Origin: Acidobacteriaceae bacterium
Lineage (GTDB): Bacteria > Acidobacteriota > Terriglobia > Terriglobales > Acidobacteriaceae
Assembly: GCA_030037635.1 (NCBI GenBank)
Contig: JASHQH010000147.1
Coordinates: 1 to 41,480 of the forward strand
DNA: 41,480 nt
Direction of reading: 5' to 3'
A model generated the notes under the pieces. The model was given only the letters and a program-made list of their open reading frames with translations, was not told the DNA's origin and searched no databases. Both the position numbers and the translations under genes were made by a program. Position 1 is the first letter of the stretch; every line of letters starts with the position of its first letter. Below, in pieces: positions 16,879 through 24,485 of this stretch.

Positions 16879-18637
16879 GGTCTGGGCTCCCTTCGCGAAA
16901 CGCATGTCTCTCCAGGCCGGGGGCGAGGTGCGCGCCATGGATGGACCGGATGCGCGAAGCTGGTGGCGGCTGGATGTGGAGAACGCGGGACCTGGAACCG
17001 ATTACGGCTTTTTTCTCGACGATGATCCCAAACCGTATCCCGACCCGCGCTCGCAGTGGCAGCCGCGCGGTGTGCACGAGCTTTCGCGAGTCTACGATCA
17101 AGCGCAGTTCCAATGGACGGATGCGGAGTTTCAAGCCCCGCCTCTGGCGAGCGCCGTTATCTACGAGCTGCACATCGGGACGTTCACGCCTGAGGGTACG
17201 CTGGATGCTGCCATCAACAAGCTCGATTACCTGGCCGAACTGGGAGTAACCCATGTTGAGCTGATGCCGGTGGCGGCATTCGATGGCCGCCACGGCTGGG
17301 GCTACGACGGAGTTGCGCTCAATGCCGTTCACGAGCCCTACGGAGGGCCGGACGGACTCAAGCGCCTTGTGAATGCCGCGCACCAGAAGGGGCTCGCTTT
17401 GTTGCTGGATGTGGTGTACAACCACTTCGGGCCGAGCGGAAATTACACCGGCAAGTTCGGGCCGTACATTGTCGGCTCACATCACACGCCGTGGGGCGGC
17501 GCCATGAATCTTGAAGATGCGCAGGCGTACGAGGTGCGGCGCTTCCTTTGCGACAATGCGCTGATGTGGCTGCGAGACTATCACATCGACGGGCTTCGCA
17601 TCGATGCTGTCCACGCCTTCGTCGATCGTTCGGCGATTCACTTCCTGGAACAACTGTCGACGGAAGTGGAGGCGCTGCAGGCAGCTCTTGCGCGCCGGCT
17701 GGTCTTGATTGCCGAAAGCGATTTGAACGACCCGCGCGTGGTCACGCCGCGCGAAGCGGGAGGGTTCGGCATCGATGCGCAGTGGAGCGATGACTTTCAT
17801 CATGCGCTGTTCACTGTGCTCTGCCCGGGCGAGAGGCAAGGTTATTACATGGACTTCGGTTCGTTGGGCCAGTTGGCTAAAGCACTCGAACAAACCTTCG
17901 TGTACGACGGGATTTATTCGAGGTACCGGAAACGCATCCACGGCAAACCTCCGGCCGGCTTGTCACAACATCGATTTCTCGGCTACATCCAGGATCACGA
18001 CCAGGTGGGGAATCGCGCCATCGGCGACCGGCTGAGCCAGATTGCCGGCATGGAGCGTGCGAAAATTGCCGCAGCGCTGGTCCTGACCAGTCCATTTGTG
18101 CCGATGTTGTTCCAGGGCGAGGAATGGGCGGCTTCATCGCCGTTCCAGTATTTTGCGGACCACGCGGACCCGCAACTTGCTCGCTCCGTGTCAGAAGGAC
18201 GAAGACGCGAGTTTGCAGCTTTCGGCTGGAATCCGGCGACGATTCCGGATCCGGAAAATCGGGCCACTTTCCAGAATTCGAAGCTCAAGTGGAATGAGCT
18301 GAACCTGCCCGTCCATGCAGAGATGCTGGAATGGTATCGTGCGCTCATTCGCCTGCGCCGGCACACGCCCGATTTGAACGGCGGATCTCCACGCAAAACG
18401 CGAGTCAGCTGCGATCAAGCCTCACAATGGCTGCGCATGGACCGCGGAAAGATCGTGGTCATCTGCAACCTGGGGAAAGAGCGCTGCTTTCCGGCGCCAC
18501 GGGGCGCGCGGATTCTACTCGCATCGCAGGAAATCGAGCACACGGGTCAGGAAATGAGGTTGCCGCCGGACGCCGTCGTCATTCTTGAAGCAGCCGAGTG
18601 CGCCACGCTGCCTGACGGCTCAGAAATGACGAATTGA
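16865..18637 (+). CDS. treZ: Malto-oligosyltrehalose trehalohydrolase (TreZ)
   Basis: TreZ hydrolyses the bond next to the trehalose unit formed by TreY and releases free trehalose. In this 590-residue GH13 protein an N-terminal carbohydrate-binding-like domain (HRFEVWAPFAKRMSL) precedes the barrel. Catalytic residues are D247 in GLRIDAVHAF, E284 in LIAESDLNDPRV and D379 in IQDHDQVGNRA. I start it at ATG 16865, which has GGAG six bases upstream; a GTG at 16850 would add five residues. It overlaps the end of treY by 14 bases. Its own 3' end overlaps the convergent membrane-protein gene by 18 bases. Confidence 0.96.
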   Translation: MHRFEVWAPFAKRMSLQAGGEVRAMDGPDARSWWRLDVENAGPGTDYGFFLDDDPKPYPDPRSQWQPRGVHELSRVYDQAQFQWTDAEFQAPPLASAVIYELHIGTFTPEGTLDAAINKLDYLAELGVTHVELMPVAAFDGRHGWGYDGVALNAVHEPYGGPDGLKRLVNAAHQKGLALLLDVVYNHFGPSGNYTGKFGPYIVGSHHTPWGGAMNLEDAQAYEVRRFLCDNALMWLRDYHIDGLRIDAVHAFVDRSAIHFLEQLSTEVEALQAALARRLVLIAESDLNDPRVVTPREAGGFGIDAQWSDDFHHALFTVLCPGERQGYYMDFGSLGQLAKALEQTFVYDGIYSRYRKRIHGKPPAGLSQHRFLGYIQDHDQVGNRAIGDRLSQIAGMERAKIAAALVLTSPFVPMLFQGEEWAASSPFQYFADHADPQLARSVSEGRRREFAAFGWNPATIPDPENRATFQNSKLKWNELNLPVHAEMLEWYRALIRLRRHTPDLNGGSPRKTRVSCDQASQWLRMDRGKIVVICNLGKERCFPAPRGARILLASQEIEHTGQEMRLPPDAVVILEAAECATLPDGSEMTN

Positions 18638-19420
18638 TTTTGCCTCGCCTGAGCCGTCGTCGGGAATATGCACGTGCTCACCCGAGTGTTCCACGTGGCT
18701 TTCCAGTGAACGGCTGACCAGGTCGCGGGAACCGAGTCCCACCGCCAGCGCCAGCGTCAAAACGATGCCTCCAAACAGAATTCCAAAAGCCAACTCGACG
18801 ATATCGCCGCCTACTTCGAGGTGGTCGAGCACCATGGCTGCGGTGAGAACCACGACCAGCCACTTGACGCCGAGAGAAAGAATGCGCGCATACTGCAGCT
18901 GCGCATTGACCGCGCTGATGAGAACGGATCGGGCCAGAAAACGCGCGATGAGAATGCCCGCAACCAGGAGAAGCGCTGCGCCTACCGCGTGCGTAAAGTA
19001 GGGTAGCAGCGAGATGGGCAGCGCGGTGCCGGTTGCGTACGACGTGTCAAATGCCGACACGCCAATCATCAAGCCCAGGAAGACACAAGCCCAAAACGAG
19101 AAGCGCGCAACGATCTCGGTGGGCGAGCCGGTTGGAGCCCAATCGGAGCCTCTCTTCTTGGCCAGTCTCTGGTCGAACTTGAGCCAGGTGAGGCAGCGTC
19201 GCAGGACGAACGAAACCACCATGCCGATGAAGCTGAAGACCAGGAGCGCGACAATGAACGCGAGGATTCCCGGGAGCACCGCCACCAGCAGCGTCAGCAC
19301 GCGGTAGAACGACTGGTGCAATGCATCGGACATGTGGTGCAACACTGAGCCCTCGTCCATGTTGGCGGGAATCGAGGTCAGGTTTCGAATCGGCGGCAGG
19401 TTTTGTGATGCGGCTTGCAT
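18620..19420 (-). CDS. Small mechanosensitive-channel-like membrane protein (conserved TM-helix repeat type)
   Basis: This is a 266-residue membrane protein. Hydrophobic segments lie near 38-72 (VLTLLVAVLPGILAFIVALLVFSFIGMVV), 107-125 (FSFWACVFLGLMIGVSAF), 137-163, 181-200 (LSLGVKWLVVVLTAAMVL) and 207-230 (IVELAFGILFGGIVLTLALAVGLGSRDLV). The last two resemble the pore-lining helix repeats of the MscS-related conserved-TM-helix family, including the GLGSRDLV ending. The C-terminal cytoplasmic domain of a full MscS is absent. A ribosome-binding site AAGGAG lies eight bases before the ATG. It is the last gene of the glgE operon, 56 bp behind the glycosyltransferase-like gene. A role in osmotic release next to trehalose metabolism is attractive but inferred. 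Confidence 0.8.
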   Translation of the reverse strand: MQAASQNLPPIRNLTSIPANMDEGSVLHHMSDALHQSFYRVLTLLVAVLPGILAFIVALLVFSFIGMVVSFVLRRCLTWLKFDQRLAKKRGSDWAPTGSPTEIVARFSFWACVFLGLMIGVSAFDTSYATGTALPISLLPYFTHAVGAALLLVAGILIARFLARSVLISAVNAQLQYARILSLGVKWLVVVLTAAMVLDHLEVGGDIVELAFGILFGGIVLTLALAVGLGSRDLVSRSLESHVEHSGEHVHIPDDGSGEAKSIRHF

Positions 19421-19476
19421 GGTTTCGACTCCTTTTCACCGTTGCGGGCAGGCAAGCGCCCGGCGCACAGCGGCGG

Positions 19477-20667
19477 TTACGCGTTGAACCGGTCGGGCCA
19501 GCGCCAACGCGCGACCAGGTATGGTTTCTCGGCTTCGAAGGCCGAGGCAACGCCTTCAATGTGGCGTTCGGGCGCGGTTCCCGACGCCGTCACATTGATA
19601 TGGCCTGCAACCCATCCCAGGTAGAGCGGGATGAGCGCGCCTAAAAGGTGTCCGCGATTGATGGTGCGAAGATGATAGGCAATCAGGAAGTCAAAGACGA
19701 TCCGCGCCCACAGATTCTCTGGCATGCGGAAGGCAGCTGGTTCGACGGCGGAGAAGCGCTTGAGCATGACCAGGGTGTGGGGCGGCAGCACCAGCGACCA
19801 AATCTCCTGCAGATTGGCGTTGGCGAGCCGGAAGCCCTCAACCATGTGCGCCACATCGGCCTCGTTGCCTGCCGGCGAACTGGGTGCGCTGGTTCGCCTC
19901 AACGCCGGCGGCCGGCGCGGCCTCTGCCACACCGGTGCTTTGGCTTCGATATCGCTAAACAGCGAACCCGTGACGAAAGCCAGAATGGCGTTGATGTCGC
20001 TCTCGGCGGGTTGAGGAATTTCGCGCGGGCCGGCATCGATTTCGTCCACTGAGAATCCGGCCGCGACAGCCTCATTCACCGGCCAAAGAATCGCGTCGTC
20101 GGGGTCGGCGCCTGCAACTTTCCCCGCAGCTGCGGCCAGGCGCTCTGCCATGCGCATGGAAAAAGCCAGATCGAGAGCCAGCGGAAAGCGCGCTCGCGCG
20201 GCGAAGAGCGCCCGCGTGAGCGGATAGAGAATCGCGGAGTTGATCAGGCCCGTATTGGGCGGAAGCGCGTAAAGGGGCATGGCGAGATCGGTGGAGGCGT
20301 TGAGAATGGCGCCCGCCAGTCCGCGCAATGCAGGACGGCGCAGCGAATCCGCACCCGGACCGAGCATGACCACCGCCCGCAAATCGTGTTCGCGCGCGAT
20401 GTCGCAGGCGTTGACATAATCACCCGGTGTCAATCTTCGCGTTCCGCCCGGTTGCGCAACTGGGACCACGCGCAAGGGTGTGCGTAGGCTCGCCGCATTC
20501 TCGTTCTGCGCCGCGACAATCACGGATTCGGGGGGAAATGTCTCGGCCAAGCCTGCCAGGATGGTTTCGAGCTCCTCAAGCGCCGCGACCGAAGCGAGCA
20601 CGAGCAGCTGGGCAGCCGGTGGAGGCGCGAGAGTCGATTGACCGGGAATGGGATTCGTGGTCGTCAT
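19477..20667 (-). CDS. Degenerate GT-A-type glycosyltransferase-like protein
   Basis: This 396-residue soluble protein resembles the glycosyltransferase family around glucosyl-/mannosyl-3-phosphoglycerate synthases. The run YVNACDIAREHDLRAVVML, then LINSAILYPLTRALFAARARFPLALDLAFS, and the C-terminal helical region support this. Several hallmarks are altered. Where the family has a metal-binding DSD after the VVML strand, this protein has GPGADSLRR. The usual GGDFGFS is ALDLAFS, and the usual FGIDIWMTT is DAILWPVNE. It is therefore either a pseudo-enzyme or an enzyme with a different chemistry. It lies 102 bp after treS-mak and 56 bp before the membrane-protein gene in the same operon, so a role in glucan or trehalose handling is likely. 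The fold assignment comes from remembered family motifs and needs a profile search. Confidence 0.6.
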   Translation of the reverse strand: MTTTNPIPGQSTLAPPPAAQLLVLASVAALEELETILAGLAETFPPESVIVAAQNENAASLRTPLRVVPVAQPGGTRRLTPGDYVNACDIAREHDLRAVVMLGPGADSLRRPALRGLAGAILNASTDLAMPLYALPPNTGLINSAILYPLTRALFAARARFPLALDLAFSMRMAERLAAAAGKVAGADPDDAILWPVNEAVAAGFSVDEIDAGPREIPQPAESDINAILAFVTGSLFSDIEAKAPVWQRPRRPPALRRTSAPSSPAGNEADVAHMVEGFRLANANLQEIWSLVLPPHTLVMLKRFSAVEPAAFRMPENLWARIVFDFLIAYHLRTINRGHLLGALIPLYLGWVAGHINVTASGTAPERHIEGVASAFEAEKPYLVARWRWPDRFNA

Positions 20668-20769
20668 GCGTCGCAGTACAGGATCCTGAGAATTGCACCC
20701 GCTCTCTCGAAGAACGGCTCCCGAGAGCCAAACGATTGCACCAACGCTGGCCTATGATTCCGAGTGAAC

Positions 20770-23700
20770 CTACAGATCTAAGATGCGGTTCATGGGGATG
20801 GCAAGCCATTGGGGGCGATGATTCAGCTCATAGAGCACCTCATACAATGCTTTTTCAAGGAGATAGGCCTCAAGGCGGATTTGCGCTGTCGCTTGGCCGG
20901 GCAATAAATCAGGATTCCGGGCCACCGCATCGGCATAGGCCCACAGGAACTGAGAGGATGCGGCGCGGTGCCACAATTGCGCCCAGCCCTCCAAGCCGCT
21001 GTGATCCGGGTGAACCTTGTCCACTTGATCGATGGCTGTGTAAGCAGCGTAGGAGAATGAACGCAGCATGCCGGCCACGTCTTTAAGCGGCGCATGCTTG
21101 CGGCGCCGCTCCGCGATCGGCCGGCTCGGTTCGCCTTCAAAATCGATGATCACAAAGTCCGTGCCCTCGGCCTTCGTGGTCCGCAAGGTCTGGCCCAGAT
21201 GGAAGTCGCCGTGAATGCGGATGCGCTGCCCTGACGGCTCAAGATCCTTCATGCTGCGTGCCCGACGGATCAGCTCCGGTCGGCGCGCAATCAGCAGGCC
21301 GGCCGCATCGCAGACCGCGTCATCGAGAGAAGCCAGCTTGAGCTTGAGCGCGTCAAGCGTAGTTTTGATCTGTCCCTCAAGGCGCTCGGCATCGCGGGCC
21401 AGGTCCTTGGCTGTCGTGGGTTCGGGAGCGAAGGCCGGAAGATCCGCCGAACTCGACAGAGCCAGATGCATCTCGGCGGTGCGAAGGCCCAGCAGTGCCG
21501 CCGCATCCAGAGTGGCTTGCACGCCTTCGAGATCTTGCGACGGAATCTCGCGAGGGCCATAAAAACGCGGAGCCGGCGGAAGGGCAGGCGCGGCCTTACC
21601 GGTCAAGCCGGAAAGCCAGTGCGAGAGCTCATTGACGAACCACTCCCAGCCATCACCGTCATTCGGCACCAGGCCCTGCAGCATGGCCACGGTGGTTTTG
21701 GCCGTCCCCGGCGAGCTGACCGAAATCTCGCCGAGAAACGGAGGGCTGAAGCGAAAGTGCGCGATTTCTGTCAGGAATCTGCCAATTTCGACATCGGGAT
21801 TCTCTTCTGCCTGCACGTGCCTGAAAACCTTGAGGAAGAAATGATGGTCGTAGAGGATCGATGAATTCGACTGCTCAACCGAAGCCAACCGCGACGCCAA
21901 ACGTTGTGTTGTCAGGCCGTCCGGAAACGCACTGGAAGCGCGCGCATCGAGCCGGCCGTTTTCGGGAACCGGGTAGCCGGCGGACGGAGATTCGCGCGGC
22001 TGAAAGCGCTGAGCCGCCGGCGATTGGATGTTCGACGCCTCGGAGCGAGGTGGAGCTGCCGCTTCTCCCGGCTGCGCGGTGAGCGGAAGAGGCGCCGGCA
22101 CTTCAGTTACTTGCTGCCTGTCGGCTGGAGCCGCTCCATCGGAAGGCGCACCGCCCGCCGCGGCAACCGGGACGGCCTGCGGCGCGAGTGTGCCCGCGTC
22201 TGAAACCGCCAGCGTGGCATTGCTGGCAATCAGTCGCAGCAGTTCCTGGTGCAATTCTTCGCGAGAAGTTGCGTCGTAGACAATGGCCGGGCCCAGACCG
22301 GTGGTGAATTGCGCGATGATGCTCCCAGGCCGGGTTTGCGCGATCTCATCGAGAACCGTCTCGGTGCCGATGGCGAGAGGAATGAGATAGGTGTCCTCAG
22401 ACTGATCCTCGCGGTAGGTCGTGTTGAAGAAAACCAGGGCCGGCGGAGCTGGGACAGCATCCATTCCGTTGCCTGCGGAAAAACCGGCATGCGCCTCGCC
22501 GCCTTTTGCCGGGAGCTCAACCCAATCGCGAACCTTCACCGATGCAATGGTGCGCGCCTTGGCGCCAAACCAGCGCTGGCGTGGCAGCCAGTCGAGCAAC
22601 GCCGGCTCAAGAATGGATGCGCCCGCGTCGCGGAAGAATCCGGCCCAATTGGCAGCCCAAAGCGGCACGGCATGGATTTCTGCCTCCTGTCCCGCTTCCG
22701 CGGCCCACTCTTGCGGCATCTCGCCGGCCACGCTCGCCGGCTGCAGTTCCAGCCACAGGAAGGAATAGGGCGCGAGCGTGAGGGCGTAAGGCTCACTGGT
22801 GATGGCGGGAAACGACACGTAGCCCAGCATTTCCACGGGCTTGAATCCGGCGTAGTCGGCGAGATCGAGGGCCACGGGCTGCGCGAACCGGCTCAGATTG
22901 GCGACGCACAGCACCGTCTCATGAAAATCGTCGCCGCGGTCCAGATCGCGCAGGTAAGCCAGGATCTTGCGGTTGGCGGGGTTCAGAAACGTGAGAGTGC
23001 CGCGGCCGAATACCTGAAACAGCTTGCGCAAGGCGATCATGTTGCGTGTCCAGTGCAGCAGGCTCGATGGATCGCTTTGCTGGGCTTCGGCGTTGACCAC
23101 CTGGTAGCCGTAGATCGGATCCATGACCACAGGCAGGTAAAGACGCGCGGGATCGCACTTGGAAAAGCCGGCGTTGCGATCGGAGGTCCACTGCATGGGC
23201 GTGCGCACGCCGTTGCGGTCGCCGAGATAGATGTTGTCGCCCATGCCGATCTCGTCGCCGTAATAGAGAATGGGCGTGCCCGGAAAACTCATCAGCAGCG
23301 AATCCAGCAGTTCGATGCGCCGGCGGCTGTTGTCCATCAACGGCGCCAGCCTTCGCCGGATGCCGACGTTGACACGCATGCGCGGATCGGCCGAATAGGC
23401 AAAGTACATGTAATCGCGCTCGTCGTCGGTGACCATTTCCAGTGTCAGCTCATCATGGTTGCGCAGGAAAAGCCCCCATTGGCAGGTGTCGGGGATGGGC
23501 GGCGTCTGCGCCATGATGTCGGTGATGGGCAGCCGGTCTTCCTGGCGGAGAGCCATGTAAATCCGCGGCATGAGCGGAAAATGGAACGCCATGTGGCATT
23601 CATCGCCTTCTCCAAAATAGGGACGCACGTCGGCGGGCCATTGATTGGCCTCGGCGAGAATCATCCGGTTCGCGTAATCGGCATCAATGGCCGCGCGCAG

Positions 23701-24399
23701 TTTCCTCACCACTTCGTGCGTTTCCGGCAGATTCTCGCACGACGTTCCGTCACGTTCGCACAGGTAGGGAATGGCGTCCATGCGCAGCGCATCCACTCCC
23801 ATATCCAGCCAGAAGCGCATGGCCTTCAGCACTTCCTCAAGCACCAGCGGGTTGCCGTAATTCAAATCAGGCTGATGCGAGAAAAAGCGGTGCCAGTAAT
23901 AGGCCTTGGCGGTTTCATCCCAGGTCCAGTTCGATTTCTCGGCATCGGTGAAGATAATGCGCGCGTCGCTATACTTCTGGTCGGTATCGGACCAGACGTA
24001 CATGTTGCGCTGCGCAGAGCCGGCCGGCGCCAGCCGCGCCGCCTTGAACCACGGGTGCTGATCGCTGGTGTGATTCACCACCAGTTCGATCATCACCTGC
24101 ATGCTGCGCTGATGCGCCGCCTCAAGAAACGCCTTGAAATCGTTCAGCGTTCCGTACGATGGATTCACGCTGTTGTAATCCGAAATGTCGTATCCATCGT
24201 CGCGCAACGGGGAGGGGAAGAAAGGCAGCACCCAGATGCAGGTGACGCCGAGATCCTGAAGGTAATCGAGGCGGGAAATCAGGCCCGGAAAATCGCCAAT
24301 GCCATCGTTGTTGGAATCGGCAAAGGCGCGCACGTGCAGTTCGTAGACGATGGCGTCCTTGTACCAGAGAGGATCAGCGGCGCTGGCGATCTTCTTCAC
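20770..24399 (-). CDS. treS: Trehalose synthase-maltokinase fusion (TreS-Mak)
   Basis: This is a 1209-residue bifunctional protein. Residues 1-555 are TreS (GH13), which interconverts trehalose and maltose: nucleophile D208 in ALRMDAIPYL, acid/base E250 in MILAEANQW, D316 in LRNHDELTLE. Residues about 600-1209 are maltokinase, which phosphorylates maltose to maltose-1-phosphate; the catalytic loop RIHGDFHLGQ (1061-1070) and metal-binding IDFEGEP (1085-1091) are intact. A Pro/Ala/Ser-rich, apparently disordered insertion (about 735-840) sits inside the kinase N-terminal part, just before EQSNSSILYDHHFFLKVFR. The start codon is GTG at 24399, with GGAGAG upstream. It lies 68 bp after glgE, the enzyme that uses its product. 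Confidence 0.96.
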   Translation of the reverse strand: MKKIASAADPLWYKDAIVYELHVRAFADSNNDGIGDFPGLISRLDYLQDLGVTCIWVLPFFPSPLRDDGYDISDYNSVNPSYGTLNDFKAFLEAAHQRSMQVMIELVVNHTSDQHPWFKAARLAPAGSAQRNMYVWSDTDQKYSDARIIFTDAEKSNWTWDETAKAYYWHRFFSHQPDLNYGNPLVLEEVLKAMRFWLDMGVDALRMDAIPYLCERDGTSCENLPETHEVVRKLRAAIDADYANRMILAEANQWPADVRPYFGEGDECHMAFHFPLMPRIYMALRQEDRLPITDIMAQTPPIPDTCQWGLFLRNHDELTLEMVTDDERDYMYFAYSADPRMRVNVGIRRRLAPLMDNSRRRIELLDSLLMSFPGTPILYYGDEIGMGDNIYLGDRNGVRTPMQWTSDRNAGFSKCDPARLYLPVVMDPIYGYQVVNAEAQQSDPSSLLHWTRNMIALRKLFQVFGRGTLTFLNPANRKILAYLRDLDRGDDFHETVLCVANLSRFAQPVALDLADYAGFKPVEMLGYVSFPAITSEPYALTLAPYSFLWLELQPASVAGEMPQEWAAEAGQEAEIHAVPLWAANWAGFFRDAGASILEPALLDWLPRQRWFGAKARTIASVKVRDWVELPAKGGEAHAGFSAGNGMDAVPAPPALVFFNTTYREDQSEDTYLIPLAIGTETVLDEIAQTRPGSIIAQFTTGLGPAIVYDATSREELHQELLRLIASNATLAVSDAGTLAPQAVPVAAAGGAPSDGAAPADRQQVTEVPAPLPLTAQPGEAAAPPRSEASNIQSPAAQRFQPRESPSAGYPVPENGRLDARASSAFPDGLTTQRLASRLASVEQSNSSILYDHHFFLKVFRHVQAEENPDVEIGRFLTEIAHFRFSPPFLGEISVSSPGTAKTTVAMLQGLVPNDGDGWEWFVNELSHWLSGLTGKAAPALPPAPRFYGPREIPSQDLEGVQATLDAAALLGLRTAEMHLALSSSADLPAFAPEPTTAKDLARDAERLEGQIKTTLDALKLKLASLDDAVCDAAGLLIARRPELIRRARSMKDLEPSGQRIRIHGDFHLGQTLRTTKAEGTDFVIIDFEGEPSRPIAERRRKHAPLKDVAGMLRSFSYAAYTAIDQVDKVHPDHSGLEGWAQLWHRAASSQFLWAYADAVARNPDLLPGQATAQIRLEAYLLEKALYEVLYELNHRPQWLAIPMNRILDL

Positions 24400-24452
24400 G
24401 CGAGGGTCTCTCCAGGCAGGTTACAGGACTTGAGCGCGCTATTGCACGCGGC

Positions 24453-24485
24453 GGTAGTGGTGCAGTTTCAAACTGCACCACTACC
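24453..24485 (-). repeat. 33-base perfect palindrome centred on the glgE stop codon
   Basis: GGTAGTGGTGCAGTTT (24453-24468) and AAACTGCACCACTACC (24470-24485) are exact 16-base inverse copies around a single base. On the coding strand the centre reads TTTGAAA, and the TGA is the glgE stop (24468-24470). The last five sense codons of glgE form one arm. No U-tract follows. It lies in the 68-bp glgE-treS gap and could control read-through to treS or protect the glgE message. Confidence 0.88.

Noticed and set aside
24453..24485. glgE palindrome as an ordinary intrinsic terminator
   Set aside because: No run of T follows on the coding strand, and treS must be transcribed 68 bp downstream; kept as an unexplained structure instead.
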